A DNA stretch of 64,000 nucleotides from Chloroflexota bacterium (GTDB lineage Bacteria > Chloroflexota > Anaerolineae > Aggregatilineales > Phototrophicaceae), in assembly GCA_023430545.1 (NCBI GenBank), contig JAEZAF010000128.1:1-64000 (forward strand). The letters are read 5' to 3'. Every line of letters begins with the position of its first letter. Within the stretch, counting starts at the first letter, position 1. The notes beneath the pieces are model-generated. The model worked only from the letters and a program-made list of their open reading frames with translations, had not been told where the DNA came from and made no database searches. Shown in pieces: positions 8,032-16,921 of the stretch. The position numbers and the translations under genes were made by a program.

Positions 8032-8060
8032 TTGCGGGATGGAATTCCGCTTGCTATGCT
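8032..8060 (+). promoter_or_regulatory. Candidate sigma-70 promoter for the pullulanase
   Basis: TTGCGG (8032-8037), a 17-base spacer and TATGCT (8055-8060). It would start transcription about 50 bases before the ATG at 8119, supporting that start over the longer frame from 8008. Confidence 0.45.
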
Positions 8061-8118
8061 TCGTGTGTGTCACGTTATATGCAAAATATTTCTGTTGGGA
8101 AATGTGAGGCATTACGAT

Positions 8119-11100
8119 ATGAAACCTATTCACTTAACGAAATTTAGCAGACAGATTTTCAGTAAGCTGTTGTGGTTGGGACTTGTACTGGCGTTTTTGT
8201 CTATGCAATTGATATCAGAACCTTCATCTACAATTGCAGATACCCCAACATTGCAGGGTGAAATTGTTATTCCGCAAAGTCCGACGGACGAAACCCCGCA
8301 AAGTGTGACGATCGCTGGCACAATCCAGAGTGTGCTCGGTTGCGGCAATGACTGGGACCCGTCCTGCGAGGCGACCTTTTTAACGTATGATGCTGAGGAT
8401 GATCTGTGGCGTGGGTCTTTTGAGTTGCTGGCGGGCAGTTACGAATATAAAGCTGCACTGAACAGCTCATGGGATGTCAGCATCGGGCAAAATGGTGATT
8501 TCGATAGTGGTAGCCCGAATATCCCGCTGGTGCTGGAGAAAGATGCAGTAGTGACGTTTATCTATAACCATAAAACGGGCTACGTGTTTGATAATGTCAA
8601 CCAGATGATTGCTAATGTGCCCGGAAACTATCAGGATGAGATCGGCTGTCCTGGAGAATGGCAGCCAACCTGCTTAAGAACATTGCTGGAAGACCGGGAT
8701 GGTGATGGGACATACATCTATCTGGTGCCTGGTATTCCTTCAGGTGGATATGAAGCCAAAGTCGCAGTGAATGAGAGCTGGACCGTGAATTACGGTGTAG
8801 ACGGCGCACAGGATGGGGCGAATATCAGTTTCAACGTACCTGAAGACGGCATGCTGACAATATTTACATTCGACACTGCCGACAACGTGATGACGATTGA
8901 ATCCGTCCCCGCGCCTGAGGGCATGGCGATGCCGGATGTCAAGGTGGTACGTGGGAACCTCAGGACAGCTCAGGCGCATTGGGTGGATGCCACGACGATT
9001 CTGTGGAATGCGCGGGATGCATCTGATGATACCATCTATCAACTGCATGTTAATCTTGATGGCAATCTGGAGCTTTCCGAAACAGGTGTCGAGCGTGGAG
9101 TGACGCTTGATCTGATGCCGAGCAATGAGCCACTGCCAGAAGCGATTGTGGAGAAATTCCCACACCTTCAGAACCGAACCGTCCTAAAAATCGCACAAGA
9201 TGAAGTCAGGCGTGTCCCGGCACTGCTTCGGGGTCAGCCCGTGATCTCTGCGACGGGGCCGGATGGTGTGTTGCTTGATGCGACTGCGATCCAGACCGCT
9301 GGTGTCCTCGATGCACTCTATACCAATGATGAGGTCCTCGGTTTGTCATTCGATGAAGCTGACACGCCAACGATCCGTGTGTGGGCACCTACTGCCAAGA
9401 ATGTTAGGCTCCATTTGTTCGACGATGCCAAGCCAGAAACACAGTCGTCAGTTAGAGAGATGACGCGGGATAATGCGACTGGTATCTGGAGTGTTACTGG
9501 CGAAAGTGACTGGATAGGGCGCTACTATCTGTTTGAAGTACAGGTGTTCGTTCGCAGTACGGGTAATGTCGAAACCAATCTGGTCACTGACCCTTATTCA
9601 CTAAGTTTGTCCGTCAACAGTACGCGCAGCCAGATTGTTGATCTGAACAACGAAGAATTGAAGCCAGAGGGGTGGGACAAGCTTGAGAAACCCGAGCTGG
9701 CAGCACCAGAAGACATCACGGTCTACGAGCTGCATGTCCGTGATTTCAGCATCGCTGACGAATCGGTTGAGGCAGAACATCGCGGTACCTATCTCGCTTT
9801 CACTGATCCTGACACCAATGGGATGAAGCACCTGATTGCGCTGGCGCAGTCTGGTCTGACTCATCTTCATATCCTGCCTGCGTTTGACATCGCGACGATC
9901 AATGAAAATGCTGCTGAACGGGTAGAACCGGATGTGGAAGCACTTGCCAGCTATCCGCCGGAGTCAGATCAGCAGCAGGCACTTATCGTACCGATTCGTG
10001 ATCTCGATGGCTTTAACTGGGGCTATGATCCCTATCACTATACAGTCCCTGAAGGGAGTTACTCTACTGACCCTGAGGGTGCAGCACGGATTGTTGAATT
10101 CCGTCAGATGGTACAGTCACTCAATCAGAATGGTCTGCGCGTGGTGATGGATGTCGTCTACAACCATACCAGTGCGATAGGGCAGGCGGATCGTTCGGTG
10201 CTGGACAAAATCGTCCCGGATTATTACTACCGCCTGGATGACAACGGCAATGTGACGACCAGCACCTGCTGCCCGAATACGGCGACTGAGCACAATATGA
10301 TGGAAAAGCTCATGATCGACTCTCTGATCATTTGGGCGCGGGACTACAAGGTCGATGGTTTCCGCTTCGACCTGATGGGTCATCACATGCTGCGCAACAT
10401 GGAAAAGGTCCGTGCCGCGCTGGATAAACTGACGCTCGAAGCAGATGGAGTTGATGGTAAGTCGATCTATATCTACGGTGAAGGTTGGAACTTCGGTGAG
10501 GTGCAGGATAATGCCCGTGGTGTCAACGCAACCCAGCTCAATCTCGCTGGCACGGGAATCGGTACGTTCAGTGATCGCCTGCGCGATGCTGTCCGCGGTG
10601 GTAATCCATTTGGTGGCTTACAGGAACAGGGGTTCATCAACGGCTTATATGTCGATCCTAACGGCATTACACCGGGATCAGAGGCGGATCAGCTTGAGAT
10701 GCTGTTACTGTTCGCTGATCAGATTCGCATCGGTCTGGCGGGAAATCTGGCGGATTATACCTTCACAAACCGTACAGGTGAGACGGTTACGGGTGCCGAT
10801 GTACCTTATCGTGAAGGCATTACCGGGTACACACTCGACCCGCAGGAGCACATCGTCTATATCGACAAGCACGATAATGAAACCCTTTTCGATATCATCC
10901 AGTTGAAAGCACCGATCGATACCTCAATGGAAGACCGTGTACGGATGCAGAATCTGGGTAACAGCATTGTGATGTTCTCTCAGGGAATCCCGTTCTTTCA
11001 GGCTGGCACGGATATGCTGCGTTCGAAGTCACTGGACCGCAACAGCTATAACTCCGGTGACTGGTTCAATGCACTCGATTTCGGCTATGAGGACAATAAC

Positions 11101-11580
11101 TGGGGCAAAGGGCTGCCGATGTCCACAGATAATTCAGGGAACTATCCCATCTTCGAACCGCTGCTGGCTAATCCCGATCTGGACCCATCACAGGATGATA
11201 TTCAGAGAGCAGTTGAGCATTTCCAGGAGATCCTGCAGATCCGCTACAGTTCGCCGTTGTTCAGGTTACAGACCGCAGAGCAGATCCAGTCCATGCTGAC
11301 CTTCCTCAACACGGGACCCGATCAGATCCCCGGTATGATCGTGATGAGTCTTTCAGATGAAGAGGATCTTGATCCGCAGTATGATGAGATTATCGTCATC
11401 TTTAACGCGACACCGGACACGGTCGCCTTTTCCAATGAGATATTCGCAAATCATGCTTTTGCCCTGCACCCGGTGTTTGCGAACTCAAGCGATGAAATCG
11501 TCCAGATTGCGGCTTTTGATGACGAAAACAACACGTTTTCAGTACCTGCATTAACAACTGCTGTCTTTGTTAATCAGTAA
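8119..11580 (+). CDS. Secreted type I pullulanase (GH13)
   Basis: About 1153 residues from ATG 8119, which opens a signal peptide (LLWLGLVLAFLSMQLIS). The upstream frame from 8008 overlaps the predicted promoter. Two N-terminal modules of about 100 residues, each with a GC-x-WDP/WQP-SC motif and WRGSFELLAGSYEYK-like or YEAKVAVNESW-like strands, resemble X25 starch-binding modules. A CBM48-like module (IRVWAPTAKNVRLHLFDD) and the GH13 barrel follow. Catalytic signatures are FNWGYDP (near 630), VVYNHT (near 678), GFRFDLMGHH (nucleophile Asp near 750), YGEGWNFGE (acid/base Glu near 788) and DKHDNET (near 915). It should hydrolyse alpha-1,6 branches of pullulan or glycogen outside the cell. It is monocistronic and ends at a hairpin. 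Confidence 0.93.
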   Translation: MKPIHLTKFSRQIFSKLLWLGLVLAFLSMQLISEPSSTIADTPTLQGEIVIPQSPTDETPQSVTIAGTIQSVLGCGNDWDPSCEATFLTYDAEDDLWRGSFELLAGSYEYKAALNSSWDVSIGQNGDFDSGSPNIPLVLEKDAVVTFIYNHKTGYVFDNVNQMIANVPGNYQDEIGCPGEWQPTCLRTLLEDRDGDGTYIYLVPGIPSGGYEAKVAVNESWTVNYGVDGAQDGANISFNVPEDGMLTIFTFDTADNVMTIESVPAPEGMAMPDVKVVRGNLRTAQAHWVDATTILWNARDASDDTIYQLHVNLDGNLELSETGVERGVTLDLMPSNEPLPEAIVEKFPHLQNRTVLKIAQDEVRRVPALLRGQPVISATGPDGVLLDATAIQTAGVLDALYTNDEVLGLSFDEADTPTIRVWAPTAKNVRLHLFDDAKPETQSSVREMTRDNATGIWSVTGESDWIGRYYLFEVQVFVRSTGNVETNLVTDPYSLSLSVNSTRSQIVDLNNEELKPEGWDKLEKPELAAPEDITVYELHVRDFSIADESVEAEHRGTYLAFTDPDTNGMKHLIALAQSGLTHLHILPAFDIATINENAAERVEPDVEALASYPPESDQQQALIVPIRDLDGFNWGYDPYHYTVPEGSYSTDPEGAARIVEFRQMVQSLNQNGLRVVMDVVYNHTSAIGQADRSVLDKIVPDYYYRLDDNGNVTTSTCCPNTATEHNMMEKLMIDSLIIWARDYKVDGFRFDLMGHHMLRNMEKVRAALDKLTLEADGVDGKSIYIYGEGWNFGEVQDNARGVNATQLNLAGTGIGTFSDRLRDAVRGGNPFGGLQEQGFINGLYVDPNGITPGSEADQLEMLLLFADQIRIGLAGNLADYTFTNRTGETVTGADVPYREGITGYTLDPQEHIVYIDKHDNETLFDIIQLKAPIDTSMEDRVRMQNLGNSIVMFSQGIPFFQAGTDMLRSKSLDRNSYNSGDWFNALDFGYEDNNWGKGLPMSTDNSGNYPIFEPLLANPDLDPSQDDIQRAVEHFQEILQIRYSSPLFRLQTAEQIQSMLTFLNTGPDQIPGMIVMSLSDEEDLDPQYDEIIVIFNATPDTVAFSNEIFANHAFALHPVFANSSDEIVQIAAFDDENNTFSVPALTTAVFVNQ

Positions 11581-11620
11581 ATTCAGTAGTGATTAAATAG
11601 CACAAATGTGTTAAAATATG

Positions 11621-11660
11621 GAAGGGCGTATCCCTGTAAAAGGATGCGCCCTTCTCTGTT
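11621..11660 (+). terminator. Intrinsic terminator after the pullulanase
   Basis: GAAGGGCGTATCC (11621-11633) pairs with GGATGCGCCCTTC (11642-11654) apart from one wobble pair, followed by TCTGTT. The stem lies 15 bases before the next ATG, so it also lies in the leader of the repair cluster. Confidence 0.7.
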
Positions 11661-11674
11661 AAAAGGATGGATAA

Positions 11675-13792
11675 ATGACGCCAAACGAGCTTTTGGAAAT
11701 CCAGACTGAAGTCGCGCATCAACGGAATGGGCGAACGTTTTTGCAGGGGATTGCAGGCTCTGGAAAAACATCGACGGGTATTGAGCGAGTCAGGTATCTG
11801 CTGCAGGAGGGTATTCCGGCGCATGAGATCCTGATTTTTGTCCCACAGCGCACGCTAGCGCTTCCCTATGATGAATTTCTGCGCAGTCCGGGACTATCTG
11901 CGGGGACCGAGGTGCGTATTGCCACGCTTGGAAGCATTGGCTATGAGCTTGTCGATCTGTTCTGGATTGCGGTTGCCGAGGAGGCGGGCTTCAAGGATCC
12001 GTATAAAACACCGCGCTTTCTGAGCCTTGAAACGGCGCAGTATTACATGGCGCAGATCGTCGGCCCGTTGATCTCGCAGCGTGGGTATTTTGACACTGTC
12101 ACAGTGGATCGTAACCGCCTTTACAGCCAGATTCTCGATAATCTCGGTAAGGCGGCAGTGGTGGGCTTTCCGCATACTGAAATCGGTGAACGACTCAAAT
12201 CTGCATGGGCGGGTGAAGAGTCGCAGCGCAGGGTATATGATGAAGTGCAGATCTGTGCCAGTGCTTTTCGCAGTTTTTGCCTCGAACACAGCCTGATTGA
12301 CTTCTCACTTCAGACCGAACTGCTGGTTCAGCGCTTATGGCAGATGCCACAGGTACGCCGCACATTAACCGAACGCTACCGGCATCTGATTATTGATAAC
12401 ATAGAAGAAGATCCGCCTGTTGCCCATGATCTGCTGCTGGAGTGGCTGCCCGAGACCCAGTCTGCGCTGATTATCTACGATACATCAGCCTCTTACCGGC
12501 GCTTTCTGGGGGCAGATGGTGGCAGCGCCCTGCGACTGAAAGTCGTGTGTGAAACACAGGTAGAGTTTGACCACACATTTGTGATGGATGACAGTATGCT
12601 CTCGCTGAGCAGGGCGTTTTCCGATAGTATCCAGCGCCAGCAGGTCGAAACTGATGATGATCTGAGCGATGTGCTGCATATCGATACCCATTCCCGGTAC
12701 TACACCGAGACCCTGAAATGGACTGTCGATGAAATTACACGGCTGATCAATGATGAGGGCATTCCGCCGGGTGAGATCGTCGTGCTTTCGCCTTATCTCT
12801 CAGATGCATTGCGTTTCACGCTGGCTTATCAACTTGAAACACGAGGTGTCCCGGTCAGATCGCATCGACCGTCACGTTCACTACGTGAAGAACCACAGGC
12901 ACAGGCGCTGCTCACGATGGCAAAGCTATGTCATCCCGACTGGCGTGCATTCCCAACCGGATTTGATGTCGCACAGATGCTGATGAGCTGTATCAGCGAT
13001 CTGGACTGGGTCCGTGCTCAGCTTCTCACACAGATCTTATATCATCAGTCTGAAGGAGTTCTGCACCGGTTTGATGAAGTGCGAAGCGAAATACAGGAAC
13101 GGATTACGTATTCGATAGGCGAGCGCTATGATCAACTGCGCGAGTGGATACAGCATTATATCGCAAGTGCAGAAGTGCTGACGCTGGATCACTTCTGGTC
13201 GCGCATTTTCGGCGAGATCCTTTCTCAACCGGGTTTTGGTTTCCATGATCAGCCGACATATGAGGAAATCGCGGCTAATCTTGTCGATTCTGCGCGAAAG
13301 TTCCGGCAGACAATTGATGTCGTGCCGGAATTCAGGACTCATGCTCAGCTCTTTATCGAGACAGTTGAGGGCGGTATTCTGGCTGATCAGTATTTCCGCA
13401 GTTGGGAAATGGACGAGAGCGATGCTGTACTGATTGCGCCTGCCTATACCTTCCTGCTGAGGAATGCACCGGTGGATTATCAGTTCTGGCTGAATATCGG
13501 CGGTAAAGGCTGGACTGAGCGCCTTTATCAGCCGTTAACCCATGCCTATGTGCTGACGCGTGACTGGCAGCCGGACCATCTATGGACCGATCAGGATGAA
13601 GTGGAAGTCAATGTTCAATCGCTCGAACGCCTGCTGTTAGGTCTGATCAGGCGGTGCAGAAAACGTATCTATCTCGGTTATAGTGAATTGGGTGAACAGG
13701 GTTCCGAGCAGCGGAGCCTGCTGCTGGATGCCGTACAGCGCCTGCTGCGTCGTCGTCTGAATGGTGAAACAAGCGAGCAAGATCATGCCTAG
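11675..13792 (+). CDS. AddB-like helicase-fold protein with degenerate ATPase motifs
   Basis: 705 residues; ATG 11675 is preceded by AGGATGG. Walker A is intact (GIAGSGKTS, residues about 26-34). The expected DExx box reads IIDNIEEDPP and the expected GDxxQ...FRGA motif reads IYDTSASYRRFLGAD, so ATP hydrolysis may be weak or absent. No PD-(D/E)XK nuclease is fused at the C-terminus, unlike full-length AddB. The stop overlaps the next gene by 8 bases. Together with the two following genes it looks like a split AddAB-type end-processing complex, with this protein as the AddB helicase-like scaffold. The family call is by motif layout; an independent SF1-like protein remains possible. Confidence 0.6.
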   Translation: MTPNELLEIQTEVAHQRNGRTFLQGIAGSGKTSTGIERVRYLLQEGIPAHEILIFVPQRTLALPYDEFLRSPGLSAGTEVRIATLGSIGYELVDLFWIAVAEEAGFKDPYKTPRFLSLETAQYYMAQIVGPLISQRGYFDTVTVDRNRLYSQILDNLGKAAVVGFPHTEIGERLKSAWAGEESQRRVYDEVQICASAFRSFCLEHSLIDFSLQTELLVQRLWQMPQVRRTLTERYRHLIIDNIEEDPPVAHDLLLEWLPETQSALIIYDTSASYRRFLGADGGSALRLKVVCETQVEFDHTFVMDDSMLSLSRAFSDSIQRQQVETDDDLSDVLHIDTHSRYYTETLKWTVDEITRLINDEGIPPGEIVVLSPYLSDALRFTLAYQLETRGVPVRSHRPSRSLREEPQAQALLTMAKLCHPDWRAFPTGFDVAQMLMSCISDLDWVRAQLLTQILYHQSEGVLHRFDEVRSEIQERITYSIGERYDQLREWIQHYIASAEVLTLDHFWSRIFGEILSQPGFGFHDQPTYEEIAANLVDSARKFRQTIDVVPEFRTHAQLFIETVEGGILADQYFRSWEMDESDAVLIAPAYTFLLRNAPVDYQFWLNIGGKGWTERLYQPLTHAYVLTRDWQPDHLWTDQDEVEVNVQSLERLLLGLIRRCRKRIYLGYSELGEQGSEQRSLLLDAVQRLLRRRLNGETSEQDHA

Positions 13793-16043
13793 TCAGAAGA
13801 ATATGTTCAAACCACGTCCAAAACAGCAGGCCGTGCTGGAATTTCGTTCCGGCAAAATGGGTGTCGCGGCAGTGCCGGGTAGTGGAAAGACCACGACACT
13901 CTCATATCTGGCTGCACAACTGATTAACAGCCAGCATCTCCGTGAAGATCAGGAAATCCTGATTGTGACACTAGTCAACGCGGCGGTGGATAATTTCTCG
14001 CGGCAGATTACGCAGTTTATCCGTAATGAAGGACTGCTGCCAAACTTTGGCTATCGAGTGCGGACTCTGCATGGACTGGCGAATGATATTGTGCGCGAAC
14101 GTCCTGCGCTGGTAGGACTTGAGGAAAACTTTCAGATTGTCGATGAACAGGAAGCTGATAGCATTCTCGAGGATGCCGCGTTTACCTGGGTGCGCAACAA
14201 CCCTAACAGTATCGACTCATATATTTCATCGACAATCACCGAAAACGAGTATATGCGAGTGCGCAACAATGACTGGCAGCGCGAAGTCGTCAGTATTGCG
14301 TCAGCCTTTATCAAACAGGCCAAGGACTTTCGTCTGACACCTGATGACATCCGAAAAGCGCTGGACAGCCGCAAGGAGTCGCTGCCGTTGGCCGAGATGG
14401 GCTGGGCAATTTATGTGGCTTATCAACGTGGGCTGAACTATCGCGGGGCAGTCGATTTTCAGGATCTAATCCGGCTGGCGCTGCGTGCACTGGAACTGGA
14501 CACGGCACTGCTGGCGCGTCTGCGCTATCGCTGGCCGTACATCCTCGAAGATGAAGCACAGGACAGTAGTCTGCTTCAGGAACGGATTCTGCGCATGCTG
14601 GTGGGGGACGAAGGGAACTGGCTGCGGGTCGGTGATCCAAATCAGGCCATCTTTGAAACGTTCACCACCGCAAATCCTAAGTATCTGCGCCAGTTTCTGA
14701 CTGAAAACGGTGTGCAGGCACGTGACCTGCCCAATTCTGGTCGGTCTACAAAGAGCATTATCGCATTAGCGAATGCACTGATTGACTTTATCCCGAAGCA
14801 TCCATCTCCTGACGTGCGGGAACGAATGCCACTTCAGCCGCCGAAGATCACACCGACGCAAAAGCGTGATCCGCAACCGAATCCTAAGGACGCACCGGAT
14901 CAGATTCATCTGCGTATGGAAGATTACGCGCCGCTGGAGGAACTGGATGCTGTTGTGCGTTCGGCTGAGGTATGGATCACCCAAAATCCGGATCGCACGG
15001 CTGCGATACTGGTCCCGCGCAATGATCGTGGAGCAGAAGTGGTCAATGCCCTGAAGAAGCGCCGTGTCCCGGTGGTGGAACTGCTGCGCAGTACTAGTAC
15101 CACCCGTGAGACGGCTGGTGCACTGGCACTGATCCTGGAACACCTGTCGCAGCCGCTTAATCCGCCGTCACTGGCGACTGTATACACAGTCTGGCGGCGC
15201 GACGAACGTGACATAGAGGAAGAACGCGATGCGCTGCAGGCGGTCGTCAGTGTATTGAAGAAGATCAAGCGTGTCGAAGACTTTGTGCAGCCCAGGGGCA
15301 ATTTTGATTGGCTGGATTATGAGACTGATGCCCTTAATCTGATCGAGCAGAGTGAAATCCTGCGCGAACGGCTGATGGAATTTCGTGGACTTCTGCAGCG
15401 CTGGCATCGGGCGGCACTGCTTCCGATCGATCAGTTAATCCTTACATTAGGGCAGGATATTTTCACGACGGCTGCGGATCTGGCGATTGCCTACAGCCTT
15501 GCGCTAACGTTACGCCATGATGCTGAACAGCATCCGGAATGGCGGTTGCCTCAGTTTGCACAGGAGCTGCGCAAGATCGCGCAGAACAAGCGCCGTGTGA
15601 ATGGTATCAGCACCGATGATACGGGTTTTGATCCTGATCAGCATAAAGGCAAAGTGACGGTGGTCACGATGCATCGGGCTAAAGGACTCGAATGGGATCG
15701 TGTGTATCTCATGTCAGTCAATAACTATGATTTTCCATCAGGTGAGCCGCAGGATACCTATATCTCGGAAAAATGGTATGTTCGGGATGAACTCAACCTT
15801 CAGGCGGAAGCGTTAGAGCAGCTTCGTGCCGCAAATGATCTGAATACCGAGTATATTGAGGGGGAAGCCAGCCGTACATCACGGACCGATTATATTGCCG
15901 AACGCCTGCGGTTGCTTTATGTTGGGATTACACGCGCCCGTCAGGAACTGGTCATCACCTGGAATACTGGCCGGAAAGGTGACCGGCAGCCAGCCGTGCC
16001 GTTGATTGCACTGGCAGATGTCATGGAGAAGCAAGCCCGATGA
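13785..16043 (+). CDS. UvrD/AddA-type superfamily 1 DNA helicase
   Basis: 753 residues from ATG 13785, which overlaps the previous stop (ATGCCTAG). An in-frame ATG at 13803 is an alternative. All SF1A motifs are present: AVPGSGKTTT (Walker A), EDEAQDSS (motif II), VGDPNQAIFETF (motif III), VVTMHRAKGLEWDRV (motif V) and LYVGITRARQEL (motif VI). It lacks the C-terminal nuclease of AddA and RecB. It should translocate 3'-5' on single strands and supply the motor for the cluster. It overlaps the next gene by four bases (ATGA), indicating coupled translation. Confidence 0.88.
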   Translation: MPSQKNMFKPRPKQQAVLEFRSGKMGVAAVPGSGKTTTLSYLAAQLINSQHLREDQEILIVTLVNAAVDNFSRQITQFIRNEGLLPNFGYRVRTLHGLANDIVRERPALVGLEENFQIVDEQEADSILEDAAFTWVRNNPNSIDSYISSTITENEYMRVRNNDWQREVVSIASAFIKQAKDFRLTPDDIRKALDSRKESLPLAEMGWAIYVAYQRGLNYRGAVDFQDLIRLALRALELDTALLARLRYRWPYILEDEAQDSSLLQERILRMLVGDEGNWLRVGDPNQAIFETFTTANPKYLRQFLTENGVQARDLPNSGRSTKSIIALANALIDFIPKHPSPDVRERMPLQPPKITPTQKRDPQPNPKDAPDQIHLRMEDYAPLEELDAVVRSAEVWITQNPDRTAAILVPRNDRGAEVVNALKKRRVPVVELLRSTSTTRETAGALALILEHLSQPLNPPSLATVYTVWRRDERDIEEERDALQAVVSVLKKIKRVEDFVQPRGNFDWLDYETDALNLIEQSEILRERLMEFRGLLQRWHRAALLPIDQLILTLGQDIFTTAADLAIAYSLALTLRHDAEQHPEWRLPQFAQELRKIAQNKRRVNGISTDDTGFDPDQHKGKVTVVTMHRAKGLEWDRVYLMSVNNYDFPSGEPQDTYISEKWYVRDELNLQAEALEQLRAANDLNTEYIEGEASRTSRTDYIAERLRLLYVGITRARQELVITWNTGRKGDRQPAVPLIALADVMEKQAR

Positions 16044-16897
16044 CGGATTTTCCACGGGGTTTTAAGTTCAGCCAATCGAATTTGCAGGATTATCGTGACT
16101 GTGCGCGGCGTTTTGAACTTCGACATTTAAAGCGCCGTCAGTATCCGGCACCTGTTGCGGAGCCACTCGAAGAACTCGAACGGCATCGACAGCGAGGGGA
16201 ACACTTTCATCGTCTTGTACAGCAGCATCAATTGGGGATCAATGAGGCGATCCTCAAGCGGTCAATTCATGATGAGGATCTGTTGGAATGGTGGGAAAGT
16301 TATCTGACATTCGCAAAGACAGAACTCAGGGATGCTGACAGACATTTTGCTGAAATCGCTTTATACACAGAGGTTGAAGGACATCGTGTTGCAGCCAAGT
16401 ACGATCTGATTGTGATACAGGACGATCGGTTCATCATCTTTGACTGGAAAACGTCCCAGTTTAAACCTCAACGCTCGACATTGGAGCAGCGTCTGCAATC
16501 GATCGTTTACCCGTTTGTAATGGCGCAGGCTGGTGGTCAACTGCTGGATAGTGCGGTGAGGATTTCATCCGCGGTAGATCCGCGTCAGATCGAGATGTGG
16601 TACTGGTTTACGGCATCCCCGACTGAGCCGGAGAAGTTCATATATGATCCCGATAGGTATGATGCCGATCGTGAAGTGCTTTCAAGCCTGATTCGAGAGA
16701 TCAGCGGACGCACCAGCTTTGAAAAGACGGAGGACCTGCGTCACTGCCGATACTGTGTCTATCGCTCGTTGTGCGATCGCGGACAGCGAGCAGGTGATGC
16801 CAATTCGACTGATGAATATAACGAAGCTGAGACGTTTGATACGGAAATCGGTGACTTTAAGTTTGACTTCGATCAGATCGCTGAAGTTGAATTCTAG
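16040..16897 (+). CDS. Stand-alone Fe-S PD-(D/E)XK nuclease (AddB C-terminal / Cas4-like)
   Basis: 285 residues. The catalytic motif is AAKYDLIVIQDD followed by FIIFDWKTS (Asp...Asp-x-Lys) around residues 115-140. One Cys near the N-terminus (YRDCARRFELRHL) and three near the C-terminus (CRYCVYRSLC) match the four-Cys 4Fe-4S staple of AddB, Cas4 and Dna2 nucleases. There is no CRISPR array or cas1 nearby, so a Cas4 role is unlikely. Translational coupling to the helicase suggests it is the nuclease subunit of a split AddAB-like complex that processes double-strand ends. Confidence 0.8.
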   Translation: MTDFPRGFKFSQSNLQDYRDCARRFELRHLKRRQYPAPVAEPLEELERHRQRGEHFHRLVQQHQLGINEAILKRSIHDEDLLEWWESYLTFAKTELRDADRHFAEIALYTEVEGHRVAAKYDLIVIQDDRFIIFDWKTSQFKPQRSTLEQRLQSIVYPFVMAQAGGQLLDSAVRISSAVDPRQIEMWYWFTASPTEPEKFIYDPDRYDADREVLSSLIREISGRTSFEKTEDLRHCRYCVYRSLCDRGQRAGDANSTDEYNEAETFDTEIGDFKFDFDQIAEVEF

Positions 16898-16921
16898 TCA
16901 CTTTAATAAGAAGGGTTTTTC

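Larger units (their letters stand above)
7737..8118. other. Divergent intergenic region between pot operon and pullulanase
   Basis: A 382-base gap with no protein gene. It holds promoter candidates for both directions (7916-7943 minus, 8032-8060 plus) and two inverted copies of TAAACGCTA (7907-7915 and 7798-7806). It also holds a hairpin in which CAACAGG (7861-7867) pairs with CCTGCTG (7872-7878) with one G-T pair. The hairpin lies in the predicted pot leader. No known riboswitch core was recognised. Confidence 0.6.

Noticed and set aside
16040..16897. Cas4 of a CRISPR system
   Set aside because: Motifs fit Cas4 and AddB equally, but no repeat array, cas1 or cas2 is in the window and the gene is coupled to a helicase.
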